64,000 nt of DNA from Notamacropus eugenii (GCF_028372415.1 NC_092872.1:516026224-516090223), one strand, 5' to 3'. Positions 23,742-35,690 are shown, numbered from the stretch's first letter. The notes: generated by a model from the letters alone, not told the origin. Numbers and translations: made by a program.

Positions 23742-24581
23742 AAAAGAAGGGGTTTTTTTAAAATTAATTTATTTAACTTTTAACATTCATTTTCACAAAA
23801 TTTTGGGTTCCAAATTTTCTCCCCATTTCTCCCCTCCCCCCACCCCAAAACGCTGAGCATTCTAATTGCCCCTATCACCAATCTGCCCTCTCTTCTAACA
23901 TCCCTCCCTTCCCTTGTCCCCATCTTCTCTTTTAACCTGTAGGGCCAGATAACTTTCTATACCCCTTTACCTGTATTTCTTATCTCCTAGTAGCAAGAAC
24001 AATACTCGACAGTTGTTCCTAAAACTTTGACTTCCAACTTCTCTTCATTCCTCCCTCCCCACCCATTCCCTTTGGGAAGCAAGCAATTCAATATAGGCCA
24101 TATCTGTGTAGTTTTGCAAATGACTTCCATAATAGTCATGTTGTGTAAGACTAACTATATTTCCCTCCATCCTATCCTGCCCCCCATTGCATCTGTTCTC
24201 TCTTTTGATCGTGTCCCTCCCCAAGAGTGTTGACTTCAAATTGCTCCGTCCTCCCACTGCCCTCCCTTCCATCATCCCCCCCACCCTGCTTATCCCCTTA
24301 TCCCCCACTTTCCTGTATTGTAAGACAGGTTTTCATACCAAAATGAGTGTGCATTTTATTCCTTCCTTTAGTCGAATGTGATGAGAGTAAGCTTCATGTT
24401 TTTCTCTCACCTCCCCTCTTTTTCCCTCCACTGAAAAGTCTTTTGCTTGCCTCTTTTATGAGAGATAATTTGCCCCATTCCATTTCTCCCTTTCTCCTCC
24501 CAATATATTTCTCTCTCACTGCTTAATTTCATTTTTTTAAAGATATGATCCCATCCTCTTCAATTCACTCTGTGCTCTGTG

Positions 24582-24583
<2 letters not shown>

Positions 24584-24620
<37 letters not shown>
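24584..24620 (+). repeat. (GT)n microsatellite inside HAL1 copy a
   Basis: About 18 dinucleotides. Copy c has (CA)n at the same element position (41154-41189), so the repeat seed was part of the source element. Confidence 0.97.
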
Positions 24621-24623
<3 letters not shown>

Positions 24624-24755
24624 CCCACCCATTACCCAGATGCTGAATAGTTTCAAGAGTTACAAATATTGTCTTTCCATGTAGGAATGTAAACAGTTCA
24701 ACTTTAGTAAGTCCCTTATGACTTCTCTTTGCTATTTACCTTTTCATGCTTCTCT

Positions 24756-25856
24756 TCATTCTTGTGTTTGAAGGTCAAATTTTCTTTTCAGCTCTGGGCT
24801 TTTCATCAAGAATGCTTGAAAGTCCCCAATTTCATTGAAAGACCATTTTTTCCTCTGAAGTATTATACTCAGTTTTGCTGGGTAGGTGATTCTTGGTTTT
24901 AGTCCTAGTTCCTTTGACTTCTGGAATAGCATATTCCATGCCCTTCGATCCCTTAATGTAGAAGCTGCTAGATCTTGTGTTATCCTGATTGTATTTCCAC
25001 AATACTTGAATTGTTTCTTTCTAGCTGCTTGCAATATTTTCTCCTTGACCTGGGAACTCTGGAATTTGGTCACAACGTTCCTAGGAGTTTCTATTTTTGG
25101 ATCTCTTTCAGGAGGGGATCAGTGGATTCTTTCAATATTTACTTTGCCCTCTGGTTCTAGAATATCAGGGCAGTTTTCCTTGATAATTTCATGAAAGATG
25201 AAGTCTAGGCTCTTTTTTTGGTCATGGCTTTAGTTAAACCCATAATTTTTAAATTGTCTCTCCTGGATCTATTTTCCAGGTCAGTTGTTTTTCCAATGAG
25301 ATATTTCACATTATCTTCCATTTTTTCATTCTTTTGGTTTTGTTTTGTGATTTTTTGGTTTCTCATAAAGTCATTAGCCTCCATCTGTTCCATTCTAATT
25401 TTGAAAGAACTATTTTCTTCAGTGAGCTTTTGAACCTCCTTTTCCATTTGGCTAACTCTGCTTCTTAAAGCATTCTTCTCCTCATTGGCTTTTTGAACCT
25501 CTTTTGCCAATTGAGTTAGCCTATTTTTAAAGGTGTTATTTTCTTCAGAATTTTTTTGGGATCTCCTTTAGCAAGGTGTTGACCTGCTTTTCATGCTTTT
25601 CTTGTATCTCTCTCATTTCTCTTCCCAGTTTTTCCTCCACCTCTCTAACTTGATTTTCAAAATCCTTTTTGAGCTCTTCCATGGCCTGAGCCCATTGAAT
25701 ATTTATTTTGGATGTTTGGGATACAGAAGCCTTGACTTTTATGTCTTTCCCTGATGGTAAGCATTGTTCTTCCTCATCAGAAAGGATGGGAGGAAATACC
25801 TGTTCACCAAGAAAGTAACCTTCTATAGTCTTATTTTTTTTCCCTTTTTTGGGCAT
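24756..25856 (-). pseudogene. HAL1 ORF1, broken (copy a)
   Basis: Begins MPKKGKKNKTIEGYFLGEQV at 25856. The coiled-coil part has QMEKEVQKLTEENSSFKIRM, and the RNA-binding part has ITQDLAASTLRDRRAWNM with the ending FDLQTQE at 24756. It is interrupted by a frameshift near 25548, a frameshift near 25225, and a TGA (25119-25121 on the plus strand as TCA) inside the RIHxSP motif. All three also occur in copy c, so at least the indels were probably present in the shared source. Confidence 0.9.
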
Positions 25857-26628
25857 TTTCCCAACCAGTTACTTGACTTTTGGGTCCTTTGTCAAGAGTA
25901 GGGTACACTCTGGGAATCTGTGAGATCTCAGTTCCTCCAAGGTGGCACAATCAAGTGTGTACTCGTCTGGACACAGAGAGGAATTTTTATGCCCAGAAGC
26001 TTAGCAGATACCTCTCCACAGCCACTTGGCCTCCAGTTCCCAAGTCAGCACTGGAGGCTGATTTTCAGATAAGCTGGATGGGCAGGGCTGCCATTCAGTG
26101 TGAGATAAAGACCAGCTTGGCCAGGGCCTCCACTCAGGGTAGAGGCAAGACTCAGCTCTTCAATGCCCCCAGGGGTTTTTACGCTCCAACAATGGAGCTT
26201 CCATATGGGCTGCTGTGCAGGCTCTGTGGCTGCTGCCTGCTGCTGGAGCTATGGGAAAGCCCTTCTCCCTTCCTGGCCTGCTGATTAAACCCCGTACTGA
26301 CCTTTGGCGCCTGTGGGACAAGAGATCTGATGCCCCGCTACTGTGACTGGAGATTCCACCCCCAGGTGTCCTCCTCCCAGGTTTCGCCGTGCCCCTCGGC
26401 CAAGGCTGGGCTGGACTCTGCACTCTGCTCTGTGTCCGGGGCAACTGACATTTCCGTGGGCCTTTCAGGTCACCGTGGGCTGGAAATCTCTTCTACTCTG
26501 TTGTTCTCCACTTCTGCTGCCCCAGAATTTGTTGAGAGTCCCTCTCTACAGGTATTTTATGGGCTATGGGGAGGACCCTGCGTAAGTGTGTCTTTCTAGT
26601 CCTCCATGTTGGCTCTGCCCCCCCCCCC

Positions 26629-26807
26629 AAAAGAAGGTTTTTTGCCCAAGAGGTAAGGAAGGGGTTAGAATTGGGACTTGAACTCATATCTTCTGACCTA
26701 AATTCTATTTGTGTCATTGCAACAAAACAAATATTAAGTGCATGATTAGATATGAAAGCACTACACTTGGCACTGTAGATATGACATTTAAATTGTCCCT
26801 GCTTTCT
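26629..26807. other. Spacer between two ORF2-less L1s
   Basis: Holds the right target duplication of copy a (26629-26637), a short unclassified stretch that resembles a reversed CORE-SINE piece (AAGAGGTAAGGAAGGGG, GGACTTGAACTCATATCTTC), and the candidate left target duplication of copy b (CTGCTTTCT, 26799-26807). Confidence 0.6.
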
Positions 26808-26880
26808 TTTTCTTTCTTCCTTTCTTTCTTTCTTCTTTTTTCTTTCTTTCTTCCCTTCTTCCTTCCTTCCTTTTCTGCCC
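26808..26880 (+). repeat. (TTTC)n/(TTCC)n pyrimidine tract
   Basis: Pure C/T run at the 3' end of minus-strand copy b, consistent with expansion from a poly(A) tail. Confidence 0.9.
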
Positions 26881-26969
26881 TTTTTTTGAATTTATTCAGT
26901 ACTTTATTTATTTATTTATATTTATTTAGCATTTTATTTTTTTCCCAGTTACATGTAAAAACAGTTTTT

Positions 26970-27963
26970 GCTCTTTCCCCTCTGCTTCCTGCCAGATTGG
27001 CTTTGGGACTCACCTTTCGCTGCCGCCCTCCCTTCTCACGAAGTGAAGACGGCCACCAGCTTCCTGGTACATGAGAAGATCTGGTTTGACAAATTCAAGT
27101 ACGATGACACAGAGAAAAAGTTCTATGAGCAGATGAATAGTCCTGTACTTGTCTCTTCCCGACAGGAGAATGGTGCAGTGTGATCCTCTGTGACATTGCC
27201 AGAGCCAGGGAGAATATCCAGAAATCGCTGGCCCGAAGTGCAAACACCAGCTCTTCCAGGGGTCCTAGTGGGGACCATAGTGAGCTAGTCACCAGAATTT
27301 TCAGTTTAGAGGCACAGAACCAGAGCCTTTGGAGTGTGATTCAGGACCTACAGATGACCATCTCCAAGCTTGAAATCCGTCTATGTACCCTAGCGAAATG
27401 CTCCCCTTCCCACTGCTATCTGGCTCCTCAGACTCAGCATGTATCCCCCATGCAGAAGGTGGAGCTACCCACCACATCACCTACTAAGAAGGCAGCCACC
27501 CCAGCAGAGGATGATGAAGATGATGATATTGACTTGTTTGGTAGTGATGATGAGGAAGAAGACAAGGAGGTAGCCAGACTTCAGGAGGAACGCCTTCAGC
27601 AGTATGCAGAGAAGAAGGCCAAGAAGCCAGGGATGATTGCAAAGTCTTCTATCCTCCTAGATGTCAAGCTTTGGGATGATAAGACAGACATGGCAAAGTT
27701 GGAGGAGTCCGTCTGCTCCATACAGCTGGATGGATTGGTCTGGGGAGGCTCCAAGTTGGTGTCTGTGGGGTATGGCATTTGGAAGCTGCAGATTTAGTGT
27801 GTGGCAGAGATGACAAGGTGGGCACAGACATCTTGGAGGAGATCACCAAGTTCAAAGATGATGTGCAGAGTGCTGACATTGCTGCTTTCAACAAGATCTA
27901 AAAGGCCCCTGAATGTCTGTGAATCTGTAACCAAAATAAAAGCTGAGATTTGAAAAAAAAAAA
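26970..27963 (+). pseudogene. EEF1D (pseudogene): EEF1D processed pseudogene
   Basis: Retrocopy of elongation factor 1-delta, the guanine exchange subunit of the eEF1B complex that recharges eEF1A with GTP. It shows 5' UTR, then [18 protein letters not shown] with the start ATG changed to ACG (near 27048), a frameshift after SSRQENGA (about 27176), then an open block (27180-27797) with [16 protein letters not shown], the leucine-zipper region, the acidic [34 protein letters not shown] and [14 protein letters not shown]-to-TAG stop follows KLQI, and a further shift occurs near 27808 before the terminal AAFNKI. An AATAAA (27934-27939) and poly(A) (27953-27963) close it. No introns. It inserted in the 3' UTR of L1 copy b; flanking AAAAACAGTTTTT (26957-26969) and a similar site after the poly(A) fit a target duplication. 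Confidence 0.95.
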
Positions 27964-30410
27964 CCAACCACAATTTTTAACATTCATTTTTAAAGCTTTG
28001 AGTTTCAAATTCTCTCCCTTCCCCACCTCCCACCCCACCCACCCCTCATTGAGAAGGCAAGCACTTCAATATAGGTTGTGCATGTGTAGTCATGCAAAAC
28101 ATTTCCATATTAGTCATGTTGTGAAAGAAAACAGAAACCAAAAAAACAAACAAACAAACCCCAAACCTCAAGAAAAATAAAGTAAAAAGGTATGCTTCAA
28201 TCTATATTCAGACACCATCAGTTCTTTCTGTGGGGATGGATAGCATTTTTCAACAGAAGTCCTTCTGAGTTGTCTTAGGTCATTGTATTGCTGAGAATAG
28301 CTAAATTACTCATAGCTGATCATCTCACAATATTGCTGTTACTTTGTACACAGTACATTTCACTTGGCATCAGCTCATGTAAATCTTTCCAGCTTTTTCT
28401 GAGAGCACCCTGTTCATCATTTCTTATAGCACAATAGTATTCCATCATGATCACATACCACAATTAGTTCATTCATTCCCCAATTGATGGACACCTCTTC
28501 AATTTCCAATTCTTTGCCACCAGAAAACGTCTGCTACAAATATTTTTGTACATATAGGTCCTTGTCTTTTTTTTAATCTCTTTTGGGATACAGACCTAGT
28601 AGTGGTATTGCTAGGTTAAAGGGTACGCATGGTTTTATAGTGCTTGGAGCATAGTTTGAAACTGCTCTACAGAATGGCTAAATCAGTTCACAACTCCACC
28701 AACAGTGCATTAATGTCTCATTTCTTTTCCCCACAACCCCTCCAACATTTGTCATTTTCCTTTTCTGTCCTATTAGCCAATCTAATACCTAAGAATTATT
28801 TTAATTTGCATTTCTCCAATGAATAGTGAATTAGAGCATTTTCTCACATGGCTACTGATAGCTTTGATTACTTCATCTGAAAACCATTCATATATTTTGA
28901 TCATTTATCACTTGGGGAGTGGTTCTTATTTTTATAAATTTGATTCACTTCTCTATATGTTTGAGAAATGAGGCCTTTATCAGAAAAATTTGCTTCAGAA
29001 TTTTTTTCACAGTTATATTACTAACTGTATTTCCCTCTATCCTATACTTCCTTTTATTCTGTTCTCTCTCTCCTTTCACTCTGTCCCTTCTCAAAAATGC
29101 TTTGCTTTTTTGACTATTACCTGCCCCATGTGTCCTCCTTTCTATCACAACCCTCTCCCTTTTCTCTTATCCCCTTTTCCTCCTGCTTTCCCATAGGATA
29201 AGATAGATTTCTTCTACACCCAATTGAATGTGTATGTTATTGTCTTATTAAGCCAATTCTAATGAGAATAAAGTTCACTCACTCCTCCTCACCTCCTCCT
29301 CTTCCCCTCCATATAAAAGCTTTTTCTTGTCTCTTTCATGTGAGATAATTTACCTCATTCTACCTCTCCTTTTTCCTTTTTCCCAGTGCATTCTTCTCTC
29401 ACTCCTTAATTCTACTTTTTTAGTTATCATCCCTTCATATTCAGCTCACACTTATGTCCTCTGTCTATATATTCTCCTTCTAACTACTCTAATAATGAGA
29501 AAGTTCTTATGAGTTACAAGTGTCATCTTCCCAAGTAGGAATGTAATCAGTTTATGATTTCTCTTTTCTGTTTACCTTTTTATGCTTCTCATTAGTCTTG
29601 TATTTGAAAGTCAAATTTTCTCTTCAGCTCTGGTCTTTTCATCAAGAATGATTGAAGGTCCTCTCTTTCATTGAATGTTTATTTGTTTTTTTCTCCTGAA
29701 AGATTATACTCAGTTTTGCTGGGTAAGAGATTCTTGGTTGTACTCCTAGCTCCTTTGACCTCTGGAATATTGCATTCCAACCCCTCCAATACTTTAATGC
29801 AGAAGCTTCAATTGTTTCTTTCTGGATGCTTGCAATATTCTCTCCTTGATCAGGCAGCTCTGGAATTTGGCTATAATAACCCTGGGAGTTTTCATTTTCA
29901 GATCTCTTCTAGGAGGTGATTAGTGGATTCTTTCAATTTCTACTTTACCCTTTGGTTCTAAAATATCAAGGCAGTTTTCCTTGATAATTTTTTGGAAGAT
30001 GACGTGTAGGTTTTTTTTTTTATTATGCCTTTCAGTACTCCAAAAAATTTAAATTATTTCTCCTGGATCTATTTTCTAGGTCAGTTGTTTTTCCAATGAG
30101 ATATTTCACATTGTCTTCTATTCTTTTCATTCTTTTGGTTTTGTTTTATTGTTTATGGAATTCTCATAAAATCATTAGCTTCCATTTACTCCATTCTAAT
30201 TTTTAAGGAGTTATTTTCTTCAGTGAGCTTTTGGATCTCTTTTTCCATTTGGCCAATTCTACTTTTTAAGGGAATATTTTCTTTATGAATTTTTCTGCCT
30301 CTTTTTCCACTTGGCAATTCTGCTTTTAAAGTATTCTTCTCCTCATTGGCTTTTTGTATCTCTTTTACCATTTAGTCTAGTCTTTTTTAAGGTGGTTTTT
30401 TTTTTCCAGT

Positions 30411-30437
30411 TGTGTGTGTGTGTGTGTGTGTGTGTGT
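30411..30437 (+). repeat. (TG)n microsatellite
   Basis: 27 bases inside the decayed ORF1 of copy b. Its location in the element differs from the (CA)n of copies a and c. Confidence 0.95.
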
Positions 30438-31564
30438 CTCCATTACCAAGCTGTTGATTCTTTTTCTGTTATTTTCTGCATCACTCTCATTTCTCTTTCC
30501 AATTTTTCCTCTACCTCTCTTACTTGATTTTCAAAATCTTTTTTGAGCTCTTTCATGACTCAAGACCAATTCATGTTTTTCTTGGAGGCTTTGGATGTTG
30601 AAGCTTTGACTTTGTTGTCTTCTTCTGAGTATGTGTTTTGATCTTCCTTGTCACCATAGTACCTTTCTATGGTCAGAATTTTTTTCTGTTGTTTGCTCAT
30701 TTTCCCAGGCTTTTTCTTAACTTTTAACTCCTTGTTAAGGTAGAGCTCTGCTTCTAAGATGGAGGACAAACTGTTCTAAGCTTCAGGTTTTCTGTGCAGC
30801 TCTTTTCAGAAGTACTTCTAGGGACCTGTAAGTTTTCAGTTTGTCCAAAATGGTATGACTTAAAGAAAGGTATGTTTATTATTCTCTTGGTTTGTGCTCT
30901 GGTCCATGAGTAAACACAAACGTTCTTTTCTGCCCTAGAATTGTGAGCACGGTCTCATTTCCACTGCTGCCACAAACTCTGCTACATTAGTGCCCATCCT
31001 CATCCCAGGACTGGCATCTAGGACTACGACCCAGATTCACATATGGGCAAAACAACAGAGTCCTGCCTCAGTGTTAGCAAATAGACCCCTGCAATCTCCT
31101 TCCCGCCAGTTGCTCAACCCCCTTACCATCTGTGGGCTGAGAGCTCACTGCTAATTCAGTAGCTCCTAAGGCCTGCTCCTGGTTTGCTGGGTCTGGGTCT
31201 GTGCTGGTGTAGCCTGTGCTGAACTATGCTCCACTCTTACTCAAGTATGACACACCTTTCCTGTTGACCTTTTAAATTGTCTTTGACTGAACAAGTATTT
31301 TACCCCATCCTTTTGCAGGTTCTGCTGCTCCAAGAATTGTTTTTATGGCATTATTTAAAGATGTTTGGAGAGTTTTGTGGAAGAGCCCATGTGATTGTTG
31401 CCTTTTCTCTGTCATCTTGACTCTACACCCCTCATCTCTGCTTTCTAGGACCATACAAGCTAATGGGGAGGTTATGAACACAAACATTTTTAATTAGATA
31501 GAAATGTGGACAAATTACTAAGAGAAACATGAGGAGGAAAAAAACACTCAGATACTGTATATGT

Positions 31565-31900
31565 GTGCTGGAGGGGAGAGATGGTGTTGGTCAGGAAAGA
31601 TTTCATGGAGAAAGTGGTACCTGAGTTGGGCCTTGAGAGAAGGAAAGGACTTCAACATAGAGAGTGGGGAAGTCCCTTTCAAGCATGATAGATGCCAGGA
31701 GGAAAGGCATGGAAATGGGAAAGGACAAGGCAAAAATGAGCAATGGGAAATAGTCCAGTTTGACTGGACTAGAGAACAAATGACGGGAAGTAATGTGATA
31801 TATGGCAGGACACTAAATTGGAGCCAGATTATGAAGACCCTTGAAAGTCAAGCTCAGAATTATTTAGTAAGAATTGAGTAGCCACTGAAGGTTTTAAATA
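31565..31900 (-). repeat. L2 LINE internal/3' fragment
   Basis: Reversed L2 landmarks: GGAAAGATTTCATGGAGAAA, CTTGAGAGAAGGAAAGGACT, GGAGCCAGATTATGAAGACC and GTAGCCACTGAAGGTTTTAA. The 106-codon ORF here is a shadow. Confidence 0.78.
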
Positions 31901-31902
31901 AT

Positions 31903-32080
31903 AGTGCTATTCAATAAATCAAGACATTAAATATCTACTCTGTGCCAAGAATTATGCTAAGTGCTGGGGATAAAAAGAAAGAAAACAAAAACAAAAAACA
32001 AAAACTTGACTGATTTCTTTCCTCCAGGAGCTTATATTCTAATGGGTGGAGAAAACATGTTAAGCATATACAAAAGACAT
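31903..32080 (-). repeat. L2 LINE 3' end
   Basis: TCTACTCTGTGCCAAGAATT, GTGCTGGGGATAAAAAG and GGAGCTTATATTCTAATGGG are the reverse of the L2 terminus. Confidence 0.85.
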
Positions 32081-32237
32081 ATGTAAGAAATTTTGGACAT
32101 GGCCAATGTGGGAATTTGTCATTGATATCTATATCTATAAATTCATTTACGTATTACAAGTTTTATTTTTAAGTTTGTGGGAGGTTGGAGGAAGAGAAAA
32201 TAAATTCTTATTAATTAAAAAAAGTAAAATAAAATAT

Positions 32238-32303
32238 TCATATATATACACACATATATATGTATATATATATATACACACATACAGAGACACACCCACA
32301 CAC

Positions 32304-32355
<52 letters not shown>

Positions 32356-32367
32356 TTCACATATATG
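32238..32367 (+). repeat. Compound (TA)n/(CA)n/(TC)n microsatellite
   Basis: Alternating TA, CA and TC runs for about 130 bases. The 88-codon ORF over it is an artefact. Confidence 0.95.
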
Positions 32368-32369
32368 GG

Positions 32370-33295
32370 TAGAGGGTCTACCACCTCAACAAATACAATC
32401 ACAAAAGGCTCAGACATCTCTAATCAGTTAATCAATAGTACAAACTAAGTGCTAAGAAATTTTTCAATAATAAATATATAAATAATATACGTTCATTTGA
32501 GAGGAATATAAAGTTTTTGGCCATTGGATGAAGACAAATGATACCCCACAGGAAAGGTCTTATGACTGGCTGAAAGAATCAGACATCCCTCTGGGTCTAA
32601 GCATAAAAATAGCAGGCCCTGAAGTAGTGGACAAATCCAGTGCTAGAGGACTCCAAATTCAAGAACTGAGAATTCTAGAGTTGAATACAGACTCTTAAAA
32701 GGGAATCATTCTTTGAGGGAGAACACAGTTTCTTTCTTCCTCTACCACTGACCACATCATAGGAGAGAATGAACCAGTAGCAGAAAGTGTATCCAGCTAG
32801 GATCACGGAGACTGGATCAGAGACACACCACATATCCCCTCTGGGAGAAAAGTGGCAAAAGTTATCTGAAAAAAGAGGCAGCTTCAAGGAGCATGACCCT
32901 TTGCATCAGAAAATAATGCTACATATGGATCAAGAAAGGACTTCTAAGTCACAAAGCACCAGGAATTGAGTTACCTACCTCTTTGTCACATGGCCCCTTA
33001 CAATATCTCACTACCATTGTACTCTAAATTTGTAACCATTCTTCCTTATGGACCTATGTGTACTTGCAAGAGAGCACGCCCGAGGTTTGGGGAGGAATAT
33101 TTTGTCCCAACTATGTTTTTTTTTTCCACTTTAATAAATTCCTTTGCTAAAGCTACTTCAGGCTTATGGTTGTCGATAGGAAATTCATTAAGGGGAATTC
33201 ATGAGTGATGGTACTAGAAACCTAACCCCTCAGGGTTACCCCTAGAAACTTGAAAGGGAATATATAGCCACCCTCTGAAGGCCTCAAACCTCCAG
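32370..33295. other. No recognised gene or repeat
   Basis: Short unsupported ORFs only. A T-rich run and AATAAATTCC near 33115-33140 look like the end of an unclassified repeat. Confidence 0.45.
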
Positions 33296-33299
33296 TGTG

Positions 33300-33740
33300 A
33301 GTATGAGTGGGCCCAGAGGGGATACATAAAATAAATACAAGGTAATTTGGAGAGAAAAGTACTAGTAGTGAGGGAGTATCAGGAAAGGCTTCATGTGGAA
33401 GATGATGCTTGACCTAAGCACATGAGGAGAGAATGCATCCTAAGAATGGATGACAGTTTTTGTAAGGAAATAAGACTTGGGAGATGGAGTGTTATGTGTG
33501 AGGAGTAGGAAGAAGGTCAGTTTGTCTGATCCATTAGGTATGTGAAGGGGAGCAAGGTCTAATGAAGTAGAAAGGTAGGTTTGGAGCCAGGTTGCGAAGG
33601 GTTTTAAATGGCTAAAAACAAAGGAATTTGTACTGAATCCTAGAGGAAATAGGGAGCCATTGAAATTTACTAAGCAGGATAGATGAATCATGAGCTACAT
33701 GGTCAAAAGTGTGTCACATTTAGGAAGATTATCACAATAC
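33300..33740 (-). repeat. L2 LINE fragment
   Basis: Reversed L2: AGGAAAGGCTTCATGTGGAA, GGAGCCAGGTTGCGAAGGGT and AATAGGGAGCCATTGAAATT. Confidence 0.83.
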
Positions 33741-33794
33741 CATGGCTCTTTACAGCACAACATGAAGGAAAGGACCCTGCAGATTATTCAGTTC

Positions 33795-34315
33795 AACCCT
33801 TTCATTTCATTTTTTTAAAAAGTTGATGCCTTTTATTTTTCTTTCATGGTTATTTCCACATATACTCTACCCCTACTGCCAAACATCCCCCCCTTGTAGC
33901 TAAGAAAAACCAACTAATGCAGGCACTTTCTTTGACAGTATATACAACGTTCTACAGCCAAACTCTCCCACCTATTTCCTTCTCAGTGCCCAAACTGGTC
34001 ATGACAATGACTCAACATTTGACTACTTTTTATTTTTTTTTTTTGGTACATAATTTTAATTATTATGCATATTATTTTCCTGTTGCTGCTTACTTTAATC
34101 TGCATTATTTCATATGCTTCCCATATTTCTCTGAATTATCATAATCATCATTTCTTATGGTGTAACAGTATTTTAATTATCTATTTCCCAATCAATGGGC
34201 AAGCACCTACTTTACTTCCAGACTTTTTTTTTCCAGCTACGAAGTGTACTGCTACAAATATCTTCATCTGTATGTTTTCTTTTACCTCCTTGGAGTACAT
34301 GCCCAGTAATGGAGA
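33795..34315 (-). repeat. Old L1 3' fragment
   Basis: Reversed ORF2-end phrases: CATCATTTCTTATGGTGTAA, TTCCCAATCAATGGGCAAGC and GTACATGCCCAGTAATGGAG. It is strongly decayed. Confidence 0.65.
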
Positions 34316-34432
34316 CTTTGGACCAATCAATCAACAAGTATTTATTAAGCACCTACTATATGCTACACACTGCAAATACAAAGACCAAAATGTAATCCTT
34401 CTTACCCTGGAGAATTTATGTTTTATCTAGGG
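34316..34432 (-). repeat. L2 LINE 3' end
   Basis: CAATCAACAAGTATTTATTA, AGCACCTACTATATGC and a following CTGGAGAATTTATGTTTTAT block are the reverse of the L2 3' end. Confidence 0.75.
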
Positions 34433-34444
34433 AGACAAATAGTT

Positions 34445-34620
34445 TTGGAGGTAGATGGGATCCTGGCACCATCTTCTAGTAGAACCTCCTCATTATCACA
34501 GACGAGGAAATTAAAGCTCAGAGAGGACTAGTGAGTCAACTATTGTTGCGTAGCTAGTTATCAGCAGAGCTAACAGAGCTAGGACTAAACCCAGATCTCC
34601 TAATAACCAGCCAAGGAGAA
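34445..34620 (-). repeat. MIR-like CORE-SINE fragment
   Basis: ACGAGGAAATTAAAGCTCAG, AGCAGAGCTAACAGAGCTAG and CAGATCTCCTAATAACCA resemble a reversed MIR. Confidence 0.65.
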
Positions 34621-35230
34621 TTAACAGTGCAATGTTTGGTTTTTGTTTTGCATAATTACAAAAAAATCTTTCTTCTTTCCAGGCTACAGTTTCTTTATTT
34701 TATACATTAGGCAGCTGAGATTCACTGATAGGAAATGACCTCTTTTCTCCCTACCCAGGTGTCTTTGCTAAAAATGCTTATGAAACTAATACGGATGTCT
34801 TTCGGGAACTGGAGATTAACAATTGCAAAGTGCTTAGAGAAGTAAACATGCTATCAAAATACTCAGTTTCCCCAGCCTGGTATCCAAGCAGTTGCGGGAA
34901 AGGACAACAGGAATATTTGAATCATTGCCGAGTTAATCCAGTCCATTCAAAGATTCAGCTTGGCCTCTCTCCTGGGCTCCTTTCTTGACATTCTTGGCAT
35001 GGGTCATGTCTCCCTTTACCAGCCACTTTCTAACTTTTATTGGCCCTGCCTCTTCTAGCTGCTATTGGCATAGGTCATCCATCTTGGCATCCCATACCTG
35101 TAAGAATGTGGGTGCCAGGACAGCCTGGAGGTAGGGGAAAAGATGCAGGGCTTCTGGCCAGAGAGATGTGTGGCAATTGAACTTGCAGTGGGTTATATAT
35201 ATAGCTTTTTGTGCAGGCTGTCCTCCACTT
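34621..35230. other. No recognised gene or repeat
   Basis: No supported coding sequence. A few phrases (AGTGCTTAGAGAAGTAAACATGC) may be old repeat. Confidence 0.4.
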
Positions 35231-35234
35231 CTAG

Positions 35235-35418
35235 AATATACTTATTCTTCTTCTTCTCTGCCTCTTAGAATCCCTAACTTCCTTAAAGACTTACCTCATA
35301 TGCCTTTCCTGATGCTCAATTCTTCCTTATAGAGTATATACTTCTCTGTTTACATGTTTTATCCTTCAAGTAGAATGTAAATTCCATGAAGGCAACAATG
35401 CGTCTAGCACAATGCTTC
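35235..35418 (+). repeat. L2 LINE 3' end
   Basis: CTTCCTTAAAGACTTACCTC, TTCCTGATGCTC and AGAATGTAAATTCCATGAAG in order match the L2 3' part. Confidence 0.78.
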
Positions 35419-35424
35419 ATATCT

Positions 35425-35690
35425 ACTGTCTGTGTTCATCCTTCGTTTTCAAAGACCATGCCATCAGAGAAATGACGACATGACTTGCACTTGACTTTGT
35501 TTTGAGTGAGGGAGGGCTGTGCAGGTCACCAGCCTCACTTTCCTCTCCTGAATCATCTGGATACAGTGAACAGATATTCATCAGGACAACTGGAGAAGGC
35601 CCAGGATGCAATTGACCTTTTCAGGCACCAGGCACGTCCTGAATACTTGTTAGATTAGACTGGATTGTTGGAGTTGTCTTGGATGAGGTT
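35425..35690 (-). repeat. RTE-tailed SINE-like repeat (type B)
   Basis: TTCATCCTTCGTTTTCAAAG (a diverged RTE tail), then AGGGCTGTGCAGGTCACCAG and GATATTCATCAGGACAACTG, as in the copy at 38872. Confidence 0.82.

Larger units (their letters stand above)
23751..26628 (-). mobile_element. HAL1-like L1 derivative without ORF2 (copy a)
   Basis: On the minus strand it begins at 26628 with a G run and CAGAGCCAACATGGAGGACT, continues through a GC-rich 5' UTR, ORF1 (25856-24756), a (CA)n site, a purine-rich spacer and an L1-type 3' UTR, and ends in a T run at 23753. No endonuclease or reverse transcriptase sequence remains: the spacer passes straight into the 3' UTR near 24160. Target duplication AAAAGAAGG (23742-23750 and 26629-26637), perhaps longer. 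Total about 2.9 kb. It is close to copy c (39252) over its whole length, including the 3' UTR, so both are young members of one subfamily. Confidence 0.92.
26808..31437 (-). mobile_element. ORF2-deleted L1 (copy b) keeping the ORF2 C-terminus, split by EEF1D retrocopy
   Basis: The minus-strand 5' end is at about 31437 (GGGTGTAGAGTCAAGATGAC), then a GC-rich 5' UTR, ORF1 remnants (about 30769-29580, MSKQQKKILTIERYYGDKED at the start), the post-ORF1 spacer, and an abrupt jump near 29010 from the first codons of ORF2 into its C-terminal part (29010-28400). The 3' UTR follows, then a TTTC-rich former poly(A) at 26808-26880. Endonuclease and reverse transcriptase domains are absent. Candidate target duplication CTGCTTTCT at 26799-26807 and 31438-31446. 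It is more diverged than copies a and c. The 3' UTR is interrupted by the EEF1D retrocopy at 26970-27963. Confidence 0.85.

Noticed and set aside
27180-27797. 205-codon ORF as a functional EEF1D isoform
   Set aside because: No introns, start codon changed, upstream frameshift, premature stop, poly(A) tail and position inside an L1.
32960-33295. Possible solo LTR-like stretch
   Set aside because: An AATAAA near a T run and a phrase shared loosely with other sites, but no terminal TG/CA pair, flanking duplication or internal sequence could be supported.
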